DNA from: Malurus cyaneus samueli
Lineage: Eukaryota > Chordata > Aves > Passeriformes > Maluridae
Assembly: GCA_009741485.1 (NCBI GenBank)
Contig: CM019215.1
Location: 78,859,149 to 78,923,148, forward strand
Length of the DNA: 64,000 nt
Direction of reading: 5' to 3'
Numbering within the stretch: position 1 is the stretch's first letter; each line of letters opens with the position of its first letter. The translations under genes and the position numbers were made by a program. The notes under the pieces were generated by a model, which was given only the letters and a program-made list of their open reading frames with translations, searched no databases and was not told the origin of the DNA. Positions 25,872 through 39,200 of the stretch are shown here, one piece after another.

Positions 25872-26080
25872 TATACGTTTTAGGAATAGCATTCTCCAAT
25901 TCAGTAGTCCCACTAAAAATCCAAGTCACCACTCAGTTTCTCTCCCCCTTCAGCTGCAAGCACAAAAGGTAAAGATCACACCTTGAGATAAGAGCAATTT
26001 ACCTGAAACAGCAGTTCGAGAAGACAATGAACAGTAACAGCAACAATTTTAATAACAAAAGTGCACAAAAGAGAGAGTGA
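25872..26080 (-). mobile_element. Diverged short LTR fragment, same family as 38294-38697
   Basis: The segment aligns by eye with the better-preserved LTR at 38294: both have TTTAGGAAT, ATTCTCCAATT, a TCCCACT block, GAGATAAGA with CAATTTAC, and an A-rich CAACAAT-like block in the same order. It is clearly more diverged and lacks the distal part of the LTR, so it is an older truncated copy. Orientation is assigned by analogy with its relative. Confidence 0.6.
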
Positions 26081-26869
26081 AGAGCAAACCCTTAGAATAT
26101 GTTTGAAATCCAGAAAAATCTTCAGGTGTATTAAACCACAATTGAATTGTAATGTTTTTTTCCAATATATAGAACTCATTCATGTCAACGAAGTGCCATG
26201 GCTATTTCAAGTTAGTTAATGACAGCAAGAAAAAAAATTCCCTCTACACCCTTCTGGAGCACTTCTGTTAAATGTTAGCCCAGGTAACAGCTTTTTGCTG
26301 CAGACATAGGAGAATAGAAGTGATCATAAGGAAAAGAATCAATAAATGAAAACAAAAATTATGACAAAAATATGACAATAATATGTCAGATAAAATAAAT
26401 GGGAACATCACTGAGATTTAAAGCATTAATAAGTACAAGTGAGCACTCATAAGACCCCTTCTTTTCAATAAAGGAAGGAGATTTTTTTTATTGTTCTGAT
26501 ATTGGTTGTACTGGAGGAGAAATAAGGACAGGGAATCCAAAGAGTTTCATCTTAGTTGCTGCTGTCTAGTTCTGGAGCATACATGATTTCAAGAGTGCCT
26601 TACTGGCAGCTTAAGTAGCCCTAACTGTGTCAGATGTGTCCTTTCTTCTTGAAAACTGCCTGTCTTCTAAAAGGAACTTATTCTGCCTCAAATAATGTCT
26701 ACTTTGTAGCTAGTCAGAATAGAGGAAAAGAGAAAGGCTATAATATTTCCTGCACTGCAATGTCACCCTATGTGCAAATAAAGTGACAAAGCATCAGGAA
26801 AGCTCTCTTGCACAGCAGCATCCACAGTTACACATACACCTTTCTGGGAAAAGACCTGCCAAAGGACAG
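26081..26869. other. Non-coding DNA, nothing recognised
   Basis: AT-rich sequence without a coherent frame or recognisable repeat. Confidence 0.6.
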
Positions 26870-27265
26870 GTGAGCATCCAGATATCCTGCTGGCCACACT
26901 GCTCCTGACACAGGCCAGGATGCCCTTGGCTTTCTTGGCCACCTGGATACAGCTGGATCATGTTCAGCCAGCTGTTGACCAACAGTCCTTCTCTGCCGGG
27001 CAGTTTACCAGCCGCTCTGCCCCCAGCCTGTGGCACTGCCGGGGGTTGTTGTAACCCAAATGCAGCACCCAGCACTTGGCCCTGTTGAATCTCACACCCT
27101 GGCCTTGGCCCATTGATCCAGCCTGTCCAGACTTCTCTGCAGAGCCCTCCTGCTCTCCAGCAGATCAACACCCACACCCAGTGGGTGTTATCTATGGTGT
27201 TATCTATGAATTTACTGAGGGTGGTCTCAATCCCCTCATTCAGACCATCAATATAAATATCAATC
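26870..27265 (-). mobile_element. CR1 LINE fragment, ORF2 C-terminal RT region (dead)
   Basis: Read on the minus strand this is part of the CR1 ORF2 reverse transcriptase. A block reading IDGLNEGIETTLSKF is typical of the residues just before the RT catalytic FADD motif, and further blocks appear in shifted frames (INGPRP, and the complement of the TGTGGCACTGCCGGGGGTTG region). The coding frame is broken by shifts and stops. A 12-bp tandem duplication (27184-27207) falls on the catalytic motif and replaces it with repeated IDNT. Neither the CR1 3' tail nor the rest of ORF2 is present; about 70 bp to the left (26800-26869) may be an eroded continuation. Confidence 0.85.
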
Positions 27266-27646
27266 AATCAGCACCACTCAATAAGAATAATGCTAATAGG
27301 GATAACATTCAACAGATGAGGTAATATATCCCATTATTTAATAGTACTCAAATGATTTGTTGTTTCTGCTCTGCAGGGTTTTTTTTTTTCTTGGATGTGT
27401 TGACCTCGTCTGAAGGTTATCTACTGATCTATCCACTCAAGTGGTCATTGATAATTTTGTTTCATTTTCATTGCAATATTTGCACTATTTTAAATAAATT
27501 GAGCCATTAGGTAGCAGAATACATGAAACTATTATGTTCATATAATTGGACTGACTTCCTCAATTTTATTTTTAGAAAAGTAGAATATGGATTTTGAAAA
27601 ACTCTTCAAAAAGGCACTTTGAGATGTTGTCATTTTGCCAAGAAAA

Positions 27647-27703
27647 GTTAGATCAGATGATCCTTGAAGTCCCCTCACAAATTTTTATTCTATGATTCTA
27701 TTA
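27647..27703 (+). mobile_element. CR1 LINE 3' terminal fragment
   Basis: GATCAGATGATCCTTGAAGT followed by CCCCTCACAAA and then ATTCTATGATTCTAT is the standard avian CR1 3' end. Only about 57 bp is recognisable. The plus orientation follows from the TTCTATGATTCTAT tail lying at the right end. Confidence 0.75.
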
Positions 27704-30700
27704 TGAAATTCAGGATTGCTAACCTTGTTTATCTGTAAGCAATATTTAATTTTGCTCATAAATGTTAATTGAGCAATCTGTGGATTAAAAATCTACCAGT
27801 TATTTCCAATACAATGTGTTTGTTGCTGTTCCCTCCATAAGTCTAGGATCTGGCTTATATTTCAAGCAAAAACTTTATTCAGACTATGGATTGTTTTCCC
27901 TTCAGGAAAAAAAAAAATTAGAATATATGTTTGCTGGCAAATTATACAGTGCCAACATAATTTTCTCTGGATTCTGTCCATTAGCTCAAAAGGAAGAATT
28001 ATCATTGTCCTCCTGCTTGGCAAAAGAAATTAATTAGGATCAGAAACCGTGTTGTCTCAATTATTACATTGCTTCCTCAATTATAGCATAAAAATCACAT
28101 GCACACACACAGAGATAAAAATGGATTTCACACAATTTTGTGGTATCTAACCCATTTGTTTTGCTCAGCCTACTCAGAAAAGTACAGTATGTATGCATTC
28201 CATTCCTTTATTAGCTTGTACATGATATATGGATATCTTGGTCAAAAAGGACAGCAAGCAGAGTGCTGACGATGCAGCTGCCTTCGGACTTCTCACAGGG
28301 TGAACGTTCAATCTCAACACACATAGATCTCCAAAACAGCAATGAACTGATAGTGATGTCCACTGTAATCACGCAAAGGTGAAGATTCTTTTTTTCCCAT
28401 TGAACAGAAGCAGCAAACTGCTGCCCTCTTAAGCAAAGAGGATGCAGGGAATAAGAAATGAGCCAGCTGAACATCCTCTTTTAGTGACTTGCAACCAATG
28501 CTGTCCTTCATGCAGTGTGTGATCTCCGGCTCTGTGCAGTCCTGCAGTTCCCATAGTGATGAGCAGAAACCAGCACCTCTGCTAAGGAGATGTCTCTGCT
28601 TCAGAAAGGTTCTGGTGCTCATAACTTAGCTACATTTAAATTAGACAGGCTGAAAAATATTCATGAGGATTTCTTTCAAAAAGTAAAGTTATGCATTTAT
28701 AAAGAAAATATTTTCCAGAATGTCAGTTAAAAATGAGGATGGCAATTGCAAACATTATAGAAGGAATAAAAAAAGTACAATTTATTGAGGAAATAAAATA
28801 CATCCTGACAGAGTACTGAAATACAGTATCTGACAGAGATTTAAGCATGGGGTCAAAGAGTACAGTAAAATGGGCTGCAATGTCATCATCTTTGACCCAC
28901 TGAAAGCAATTAATGTGATACCAGTGTCAGCTGGGTTTATGACAAAATTTAACCTGTCTGACCCAGAGAGATGAAAATAATGACCAGAATTTCTGAGGTC
29001 ACAGAATAAATCAAGTCCTTAATACTCTGTGAGGGACTGTGAAGGTTCAATTCATATCAAAGTCAGAGGAAACTGAGGTCATTTAGGGCCAGGCACTCAA
29101 AGGTACGGAAGGGCTTAACTTTCCCTCCCCTCCAGCCTCCAACAGTGCTCATGCTTTTCTGTATCTGATCACCAAAATCATGCGAGATTAGGTTCTCGAC
29201 CATTAATAAGATTTTATTAGCAAGCAGTAAGCAACAGGTTGACTGCTGTTGAATAGGTGATGAGACAACTGTACTTGATTGTTGTTTCATGCATTTACCA
29301 AAAAATGAAATGCGATAAACGACCCATTGGCCCATGCACCATTGAAATGTCTTACATTTTTTGACTAAGGTTTTGATACAGGTATAACCACAGTAATGAC
29401 TAAACTGTATCAAATCCCTATTCTGAACATAACTTATGTTGGGTTTATATTTGAAAATAACTGAATATGGATATTTTTAAAATAGTGTTCATGCAGGGAC
29501 AGTAATTTCTCTTCTACCATTGTAGTTCAATGTCTTTTCTTTCTCTGTCCTTCAACAAAGTCTGTCTAAGAGGAGAGCTGAAAAAGGAGTCTGATCTAGG
29601 GAAACCACTGTGTGTTTGGTGGCAAGTGCACAACTAGGGGCACTGTGGAGAATCTGTTTTCCTTATTTAAGGAACACAATGCGCTTCAGAAGGCCTTTAG
29701 CTGAACTTTGGTTTGACACCTTCCTCAAGTGTCTCACTCATTTACAAGAGCTTTCTGAATATATTCTACTTCAAGATTTTTCACTGATAATTTCAAGTAA
29801 TTTTATTTCCTTGCCTTTTTGTTTCACCCTCTTTGAAAAGAGTAAAAATAGGCATCACAAGGAAGCTTGCAGAGATGGTAATATATTTGCAGTTTATTTT
29901 TGAGACCTTTGAGAAATAGAATTTCTTTCTCACACTAATTCATATTCTTTCTCTCTGTGTACTTTCTACTTGAAATATTCATCCACTTCCACACTTTTGC
30001 TGGAAAAATCCTCATTTAGGTCAATGGAGCAAGAGTACTTCTGGAGTGAAATTTTAGAGATAATGTCTCAAACCTGGTTGTTTGGTTTCTGTAGTATATT
30101 TAAGAATATGGAAAAAAAGTTTTTTGTGTAGACAACCTTAGCAAAGAACCTGACAAAGCTCTAACCTCCCCATGTTTACCCACACACACAAATAAAGTGA
30201 AGAGAAAGTGAATGAGCAAGACAAGTCTCACTATTTTTCTTATGAAATCAGATCCCTGATGTACAACATCTGAGATTTCAAGTGTTAAAATAGCACCTTT
30301 TGTTGAGGAAAGTCAGATGTCACCAAATTAATTCAAATGCACTAATTAGCTGAGCATATGTATATAACCAAACAAAACCAAAAATAATCTGATATATGTT
30401 TACATACACAAATGCACAGAATCTTGTGTGATAAAAGAGAAATAAACATGTTCATGTTACTGTGCTAATCTTTGAATCATGCAGGATAAACACAAGTCAG
30501 GTTTTCTCTAGGCCTCCAGGTCAAAGTCTCTCCCAACAAATAAATGAGCTTTGGCACACCACTTCTTTGTGGATGTCTGAAAATGGACATGTGTGCCAAA
30601 GTTCTTTTGTTTCAAAAAAGATCTTTTTAACTGCTCCTGTTAGCACTAGAAATATCTTCATCAGTACTCTACAATCCAGGTAAGAATTTCTCAGAGCAAC

Positions 30701-33700
30701 CAGAATTACACCATGGAACCTTTTCTTTATTCTTTCTTTGCCTAACAACTAGTTCACTTTTTTCTTAACTAGCCCTGTAGTTTGAAAAAATAAATTCAGA
30801 CAGCAGGCAGTCATGTTTCTCAATATGTTCTTTCTGCTGAAAGACAGAAGAATCGATACTCAGAAAATAATCAGTGAGAGACACTTTCCATTGTATCTAA
30901 TGTTTCTGGCAGGTGAATTATGAACACTCACACCTCATTAAAACATCTCTTCACACACTTAGTTTGAAAGTAGTAAGTAGTTTGTTGTGGTCATCTCTGA
31001 AATATGATCTGTTTAAATACATATTTTCAAAGTTGCCATTTTTGAATCAAGCACAGAGATTTCTCATGTTCTTCTTCTTCGTGTGCCAATCCATATGGAG
31101 TCAAAAGTCAGGAAATAGGGCAGGTACTGTAATAAAGTTCACACAAGAATGTCAACATGGAGAACTTAGACTTAAGGCAATAAGAGCTCTTAACATTCTT
31201 TGAACATCTGTATCGACATACAGAAGAGGGTTATGTTTTGTAAGCAGTCTAAAGTAGAAGCAACTGCTTTTGCAATGTTGCTAAAGACTGTTCTGAATGC
31301 ATTTTCTGACTTGTGTGCAACAAAAAATTGTTACCAGCACCTAAAGCTATATATTAGGTATATCAAGGTTTAAATTAAATAAAACTGCCCCCAAATAATT
31401 TGTTATATTTATTCAACATATAGGGATAAACATGTTATATTTTGCTTCTTTTAATGTTATATTAGCTTACCACAGTTCAGGAAGAAGTAAAACATTTTTT
31501 TCTTTTATAGAAAAAATACGTGGCATGTCTCATCTGTGCACAATACACAATCAGTATTTATCAGAGTACGCATGATAATTTGGACAAAATAAAGTACTTA
31601 GTAAGCTGGCAGTAAAGTAAGCATGCTTAAAGAAAAGCAGAAATTAAGCAAGATGGTGGGATGCTGATTGTTGCAAATATAAGAAATTAGTGTAGCGGAA
31701 AAATACAAGAGGTACTGTGTTATAAAATCGTTTTGATATGGTGTTTTAAACACTAGTGTAAAGCAGCATAAGCCAAAATTCCAGATTTAGCATTTCGTGA
31801 TTGTTGTTATTTCTTCCTTTATTGATTTTTTGCCCACATATTTAAGTGAATCAGAGTAAACGAAAGAACCTGAAGCTGCATTTCTAGATGGATTACACAA
31901 CTGGCATTAATGTCCGCAACAAACTTTATTGCCGAAAAGACTCCATAAATTCATTAAACAGAATGTATGAACAGGTTCAATATATATTATTAAAGCTAAT
32001 CACAGTTTGTACTTTGAGATGTGTTTCTCACATTTATTCTTGAAAGTATATTTCTCCTTCCAAATATTTTATCTGATAAACAAGTGGAACATTCAGTTTT
32101 GGATACTTTTTAGGCTGCTCATAACTATATTCAAGCCCATACCCAAAAAGAAGAACAAGGATCGATTACTTAATTTATTTTCTTTGACTGCTTTTTATTT
32201 TTCTTTATTGTATATTGTGATTAGTTTAATTCAAGAGTAGAAGAGTGGCTCAGAATTTAGCAGCTTTTTTAAATGGCACAAAATTTTTTTTTAGATTTTC
32301 ATTCTCAACAAAGGGCTCAGCTAACATTATGTAATGAGCTATTGACAAGAATAAATCCTATCAAAGAGTATTTTTCTATCTTCAGCTTCCTCATAACTTA
32401 CCAAGGACCCATTACTCTTAGAAGTAGTGCTGTTTACTGATATATTAACCAAAGTGAAGAAATCATAATACCGTTGAGAAGAAAGTGCAGATTTTATATG
32501 AAATCTGTTGCATCCATATCATTGAAACTGAGCAATTCTTCCTTTTCACATGGAAGTTTATAATTCTGCTAAATACATGCGTATACAATGAAAATTGCTG
32601 TATTTGTTAGAATATTGACAAAATGAGATAATGATAAAATATTGTAGTTTTACTGCCACAACAAAGATCAGCATTATATATGCTATAAAAGCAGAGGTAA
32701 TTCTTTATATCCTCTCCTTGAAAGCTCTTCTCATAGCTCTAATTCTTTCACTGAGAAAGCAGAGGTCTGACTTCTGTCAGGAAATTCAGCAGTAATGTTT
32801 CCCTTTTTACATGGTATTTTTTTCTGTATTTTGTGTTCAGAGGAGATAACTGCCATCCTTTTCAGAATAGGATAGTAGGTAGCAATCAATATTTCCAAAA
32901 AAGCTTAGGGAACATACTGCTTTTGTGTGTCTTATGGTGTCTTTTGATACTGCTGAAGAGTTTTTGTTCTCTTCAGTAATCTAACCAGAGACTTGACCCT
33001 TTCATTCCTTTAAAATGAATGACTTCTTTAATTCTTCTTTTCTGAGAACTGCTGTGCTTGAGAGCAAACGTTTTGGGTATATGTGTTGACTGAAAATGTT
33101 CCTGAAACTCTGAGCAAAGGAACTGCTTCTTATTGTTTGCTTTGTGACAGGTTGAAGGAAAAAGAACTTTAAATTCTTGGCAAACACATAGGATTGAGAA
33201 AAAAGTAATGGACAAAAAGAGTTCCTAAAACATCTAACCCCTCTTTCGATTTCTTTCTTAATGGAAGTAAACTGCAACTTAATCACAGGTATTTTAAAGA
33301 ATTCTTCTTCTTCTGCTATTGTGCATAGATCCAGTTGTGAAATGCTGAAGAAGGGTAAATTAGTACAAGTGAAAAACTGCTAAAATGTGGATGTGCTCCT
33401 CCTATCACAATTTGCCTTGTTTAGAGTTAGCCAGCATATTTTCTATTGCTCTGTACTGTGCATAGTAATAAATCAATTTTTATATTGAAAAGTAAAACAA
33501 AAAACAAACAAAAAAAAAACAACAACAACAAAAAAAAAACAAACCACCAGCTGTATTCTTATGTCAGAACCTTATCTAAATGTGATTCTTAAATTAAAGG
33601 TTAGGATTAAGGGTGTCAAACCTGGATGCTAGAAGATGTGTCTAGAAAACATAGCTGTATTTCTCAAAATTGCCTTTCTGAGTTAAATGGGAGAGGCAAA

Positions 33701-35219
33701 TATTCTGCAGCATTACAACAAATCTATCTAAACTTGCCTATCTGTAAATATGAACAGCACATGATACTCTTCAGTAGGTAAAAGCTAGAATTTCTATTAC
33801 TTCAGTGTAACATATTTCTTTTAAATATGATAGACATAAATAACTATAGCTTGAAAATGACTGGCTGTTAGTTCTTGCATTTCTCCTGGTGATGCCTTCC
33901 TCACTACCAAAAATTCCTAATGCTTAAATGGGATTGGGAAAGTCTTCATAAAGGCAGGTTAACACACATCCTTTTTAGAACTCAACATGGGATTTTGTTC
34001 TATTTGTGAATATGTATGCGTTTATTCTGTAAGCGTGTTTACTAATATAAACCCCAGGAAAATTATTTTTTTGCATACATGTCTTATATCTATTCAGGGA
34101 AAAGTTAATGAGTTTCCACTTATCATAAATATTGTTCAAAAAAGTACTATCCTGTGTGTAAAACAGTTAAAAATCCATAAAGGCTGCAAAATCAGCATCT
34201 TATAGGGTAAAACTACTTTGAGACACATTTGCTTTGCATGAAGCAAAGTCTTTACTGAAGAATTTGTTTTCAACAAATATGCCTTTGAGAGATTTTGAAT
34301 ATATCTTGTCCAGCTCCCTACTGAACCCTTCTGAGGGTAGGGATGATGCCATGAACCATGAGTTCTGGACCCATAAAGCTACATCTTTGTTTCCTTTGGG
34401 GCAAATATCCTTGATGGATCCTCCCTAGAGTGGGTGCACCTGGTAGATCACAACAAAGTGTGTTTGCTCAAACAGCATTTCTGTAGTTCTGCAGTGGCCA
34501 CGTCCATGTTCATCAGCTTGATGACCATTATTGCTATCAGAACTGCCATGGTCCTAAATTTCACCCAGAATTTACAGTATCCAAGGGCTTTAGTTCCCTG
34601 AAAAATTTCTTCTGTCCAACTTAAACTGAAACCAAATTAAAAACAAGGACAAAAGAGAGCACACTCTAAACAATGACATTTATATCAAATAAAAAAAATA
34701 TTTTAAATAGGCTATTGATAAGAAACAGTCTTCATATGATTACTGGGTTTTTTTTTTCCAAGAGTACACTTACCTCACTCAGCAGATAAGTGTTGCTTTG
34801 ATGTTCTTATCTTTTTATCTCTCCCTTCAACATGTCACGTCAAACTTCATTTAATACACAGTAATGAATATTTACATGGAATGAAAATAGATAAATTTTC
34901 TCCCAGGAGTTTCTCTGGTGGTATAATTTTAAATTTCAGTTTTTAAAATGTCTATGACTGTTTTATTTCAATGTCCATGTAATACAGCTTGCTATTTTAA
35001 TTTCTAATCCATTGCTAGAGAACTGGAGATTCAGGGAGCTGATGTCAAAGTCACTGGTTTTCATTTCCTAATAAAAAGTATCTAGATGGAATCTGATTTC
35101 TTCAAAATTCCTACTGCTGGTGTGCACAGAAACAGCACCAAGGATATTAGGGTAAAGAAGATAATGTGCCATCTAGTTAAGTAATTTTGATTGTCAGCTG
35201 ATTTTTTAATGTATTTTCA
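27704..35219. other. AT-rich non-coding DNA, no gene seen
   Basis: About 7.5 kb has no supported gene or recognisable transposon. Minus-strand frames near 28211-28622 and 29063-29413 are the longest non-repeat frames but carry no domain, no matching neighbours and no convincing splice context. A (CAA)n run lies at 33494-33541. Confidence 0.65.
33494..33541. repeat. (CAA)n / A-rich simple repeat
   Basis: Irregular A runs enclose a regular CAACAACAACAA stretch, with similar A-rich units on both sides. No retroelement body is visible next to it. Confidence 0.85.
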
Positions 35220-35530
35220 CAGAATCATAATAAAAATTCAATTGGAAAGGATCCTCAAGAATCATTGAGTCCAACGCTCTGCTTCTCACAAGAAAGAGTA
35301 AAACTAAACCGTGCAGCTTTGTCCAGGTGCTTCTTGAACTCTGATAGGCTTGGTGGAATGATCACTTCCCTGGGATGCCTGTTCCAGTGACTGACTACCT
35401 TCTCAATGAAGAACCTTTTTCTAATGTCCAGTCTGAATTTCCCCTCACATGGTTTCATTCCATTTCCTTGCGTTCTGGTCACAAGAGAGGAGATAAGGTG
35501 GTTCCCCTTCCACACCCCCCCCAGAGAAAA
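35220..35530 (-). mobile_element. CR1 LINE fragment, ORF2 C-terminus and 3' end
   Basis: The left end AGAATCAT is the reverse complement of the CR1 terminal repeat, so the element runs right to left. On the minus strand a frame at 35515-35255 reads through the conserved C-terminal CR1 ORF2 block, with FRLDIRKRFF and VVSHWNRHPREV clearly visible followed by SLSEFKKHLDKA. This fragment is 5'-truncated, the usual state of CR1 copies. The right boundary, near the run of C at 35511-35520, is approximate. Confidence 0.9.
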
Positions 35531-38293
35531 TTTAGACTGTGAAGAGGATACCCATTGTCAATATAGACCAAGCAGAGCCTTGCCTGAATGTGCCTGTTTT
35601 CTTTTTCTCCACAGTAATTCTAAAATATTTGGTTTCATACCATGTTAACTTTCCCCAGTAACACCGTGTGACTGGTGTTCAGAGAAGTCCATCTGTTTCT
35701 GTAGAAAATGTAAGTAAATCTGAGCATCCAGAAAATCAAAACTGAGCTCTTGTATCTTTGGATTCTTCTTTCAGTCAAGTTCTTTTTTTTTTTTTTTTTT
35801 TTCTTTCTCCATTACTTTAATCTGTTCTTTCATTGTAATTTGAGTCATTCTTCTGCTGCTGAGGTCCAACAAAGTACAAAACCAGTATAAACTTCATGAC
35901 TAGTTTCTCTCAATATATGATGAAGTTCCTTTGCATTTGAAAACAGTTTCTTTCTAGAAATGATTGCAAAGAGGACAGTATTTTCCACAGAAGAACAAGA
36001 CTGTTTTATTTTTTCCCATTGTTTTCCTCATTACTGCAATCTCAATAAAAATCACTGTATCTTAAAATAGATGTAATCTGTGTCATCTGAACAGAAGCTT
36101 TCAAAAATTTTTCCTTCTGAACCTGAAAGCATTGTTTTTGTGTATAAAAAACATGATAACACTGATTGTAATAGAGGGAATTGTTTAGATTTATTGCTGT
36201 TGAAGCAGTTTTGTGAGCTATAAGGACTATCAAATATGTGTACAGCTGCACATGATTTACTAATTACCAGTGTCCAAAGCATCCATCTCTGGCAGATGTT
36301 TCGAAGCTGCTAATTTTAAATTGCATCAAAAGGAATCTTTCATGTAAGAGAACACTTGGGTCTTGTGAAATGTAAAATTATTAGCTCAACTTCTACAGTG
36401 TTTTAAAAGTTTTTGGTTGGGGGTTTTTTTTTGGGGTTTTTTTTTTTTTTCACATTAAATGTTTGAATAAGCAAAAGTCACTTATGTTAACAGAAAAATT
36501 AAGTAAGATGGTATGTGTATGTCAATCTGTGTTTGAATAGTCGTTTCCTTAAATAAATGAAAGAAATTCTATGCTTTGAAGTTTTACATACTTAGTTGGT
36601 GTTTCTATCCTTAAACACTATAAAGCATCTGTGTGATTCTAAATTTAATCTCTCTAAAGTGTGCAAAAATTTGTCATCAATTTAGGCAAACTTCAGGCCC
36701 AAAAAATAATTTCAAACCATCTTCGAGAAACTGTGTACAAGGCTCATGCACTGTGATTTTTATGGGGGAAAAAAAAAAATACAGTATTTCTGCTATGACT
36801 TGAATTTGACAATGGTATTAATGCAAAGCTTTCCACAACAATGAGATGTTAAAAGATCAATGCAGGATGATTTGGCATTCTGAGATGGACAATTTGCCTC
36901 TTATTTCAGATTACTGTGTTAATTATGCTGATATATCTTTTCATTGCTGTCATTCACAGACCAAAGTAAAAATCTATAATAATACTGTTTGAACTGGGAG
37001 TGGGATGAGGCTGGTGGTTTACTGGGTGTTTTGGTGGGATTTTTTGTTTATTTGCTTGTAGTCTTTTTGGCAGTGCATTGTTGATGATTATCCCAAAGGT
37101 GTCATAAAGAAGAGAAAAAAGTCTCTTAATTGCATTTTATTCCTGTGTCTTGAGGAATCCATCCATCCATCCATCACGTGTTCTTACTTACAGATTTTTT
37201 CATTGAAGTTTGCTGGGTTCAATCCAGCTAAATGAACAATGTTAAACAAAGTTCATCAAGGCAATTATTCACTACTACTGCCAGAAAATAACTTTTAAAA
37301 ATATTTTATTCTCCAGTAAGTCTTTTGAGCTGTTCGTAATTTTGCTAGAGTAGCTGAAACACTATGTAGCATTTAATGTATTTTAGGGTGGCAGAAAATT
37401 TTGAAGGTGATCATGAACAGTAAAATAATTTATTTATAGATTTTTTTTTTCTTCTTTTTACATTTGCAGTATTTTATGTCTCCGGTTACATAAGTACAAT
37501 TAAGTACAGGACATGAGAGTAGAAATCAACCATTTTCAGGTCAGAAAAAATGGAAGGAAATAGCATCAACTTTTTAATCCAATCTAATTTTCAAATTTTT
37601 ACCTGAGTTTCCTCTGGATATTAATTTATGAGCAAGAGAAAGATAGGAAGAGAATTAATTTCAAAAGGATTTAAGAGTTGCTTTTCCTTCTGATTCACTA
37701 GTATTGCAAAAGTTTTACCTTAGCTCTAGATTACTTCTTTTTTGGAGGACAACCTTTAAATTAAAGAACTGAGGTAAAGCATATGACTAGTTAACCTAAA
37801 AATGCTATATTGAACCTGATCAATTCTTTATTTCAAAAACTGTCAATTAGTCTTCTTATCTAAAATGGGATTTCTGACCCTATTAACAAGGCACTCAGAT
37901 AATTTGCATTTTCACATGTAATATGATGTGTAAACCAGGTTTATTTTCCAGCATATTAGGCTGCTAAAGGGAAAAAAACCACTCTCCTGTATAACCCCTT
38001 ATAGAATCATTATTTTCTATCTGTCTGCTTGAAAAGCCAGTTACATAAACATTTAAAGTACTTGGTCATTTTTATATTTATTTTGATTGATATGCAATGA
38101 AATTAGTCATGTTCAAAAACTAAAGTATATGTTACTGCACATGGCATGTTCAATAAAAACATTACAATTAAGATATAGCACATTTAATTTGCATGTTAAT
38201 AAATCAGAAATAATCTAATTAAAAATATATTAACTATACTGGGATTAACTGAGTCCTGTACACAATTCAGAAAAGGAAATTTTATAAACCATC
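35531..38293. other. Non-coding DNA with T-rich runs and an (ATCC)n microsatellite
   Basis: Nothing gene-like was found. A 20-base T run lies at about 35783-35802, a T/G-rich run at 36409-36450, and a short (ATCC)n array at 37157-37175. The rest is AT-rich unique-looking DNA. Confidence 0.65.
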
Positions 38294-38697
38294 TGTTGTG
38301 GTTTAGGAATGGTATTCTCCAATTTAGTGTTCCCACTTTAACATTCCAAACCATGAGCCCCCTCTCACTGCCCCACACTGCTGCTCCCCATCCCCTGCAG
38401 CAAGATGGAGAGGGAAATTTGAGGCATGAAAGACAGGCTGAGATAAGAACAATTTACTGGAAATACCAAATGAAATAAAAAACAAAACGGCAATACCAAC
38501 AATATTAATAGCAGAGTGTAGAAGAAAAGAGGCGAATGACTCACATGTGATTGCTCATCAAGCTGAGTATGACATTACCCCCGAGCAGAAGGGACCTCTT
38601 CTGAGAGGTGTGAGGTGGTGTAAACAATCCCCAGGTCCTGGTCTTGTCCCTCCTGACTACAGCAAAAATGAACCCTGTCTGGGCCAGAACCAGGACA
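38294..38697 (-). mobile_element. Short LTR (about 404 bp), endogenous retrovirus
   Basis: The segment starts TGTTGTGGTTTAGG and ends CCAGAACCAGGACA, giving imperfect inverted TG...CA termini in the style of passerine ERVL-type LTRs. A diverged relative lies at 25872-26080. The five bases on each side (CCATC left, ATATA right) do not match, so there is no intact target duplication. The copy may be a recombinant, or one end may be truncated. Minus orientation is inferred from the form of the termini and is uncertain. Confidence 0.65.
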
Positions 38698-39200
38698 ATA
38701 TATGAAGTAAAGACAGCGCATACCTTTAGCAGATTATGCATGGTTTGCCTATGAAAATGTTCTATTTTACCTCTGCCTCCTTAGCTTTCATCCTGAGTTT
38801 GTGCTTCCATGGTGCCTTGCTGTGTGCTTCCACTATGGGGATTGAACCTGAGAGAGAAAGATTTGATGGGCTGTATGCACAACCAGCGCAAGCCTTCAGC
38901 TCCAGAGTGGATAACATAAACTGCAATCCTTTGACTCCAGCAAAATCTAACTGCAGAGCTTCAGAAACCCTAGGCTAACCTTGCTAAAGAATATCTCCTT
39001 CATCTTTACCTTCTCACACGAGTTGCAGAGCTTCTTTAAAGATCATGATGTCCTTGGTTATGACCTTTATAATTTACCCAGCCTCTCCAGAGAAAAGGTG
39101 GCAAATAGAATTCTCAGAAATGTCAACTGGCAATCTGTGGATCTTGTTTTACATATGCAGAATATAAAGAAAGTAATATTACATGAAAAACCCTAAAAGG
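38698..39200 (+). other. Unassigned spacer between LTRs with two short open frames
   Basis: About 500 bp separates the short LTR from the target duplication of the next LTR. Plus-strand frames run at 38736-38978 (80 codons) and 38981-39196 (71 codons). The first opens with a hydrophobic segment of signal-peptide type (residues about 8-30, KMFYFTSASLAFILSLCFHG) followed by a polar tail. The second has protein-like composition but no known motif. They are separated by a stop, and no splice sites or homologue are recognised. They could be remnants of the interior of the neighbouring retrovirus, a decayed exon or chance. Confidence 0.2.

Noticed and set aside
26794..27267. 157-codon minus-strand open frame
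   Set aside because: It is a partly out-of-frame translation of a dead CR1 ORF2 fragment, not a host gene.
36409..36450. Possible G-quadruplex in the T/G-rich run
   Set aside because: Only two G runs of four or more with long T spacers, so it does not meet a four-run pattern.
38856..38880. Short peptide resemblance (ERERFDGLY) to the start of dual-oxidase-type peroxidase domains
   Set aside because: The match covers under ten residues, the following residues do not fit and no further exon is visible.
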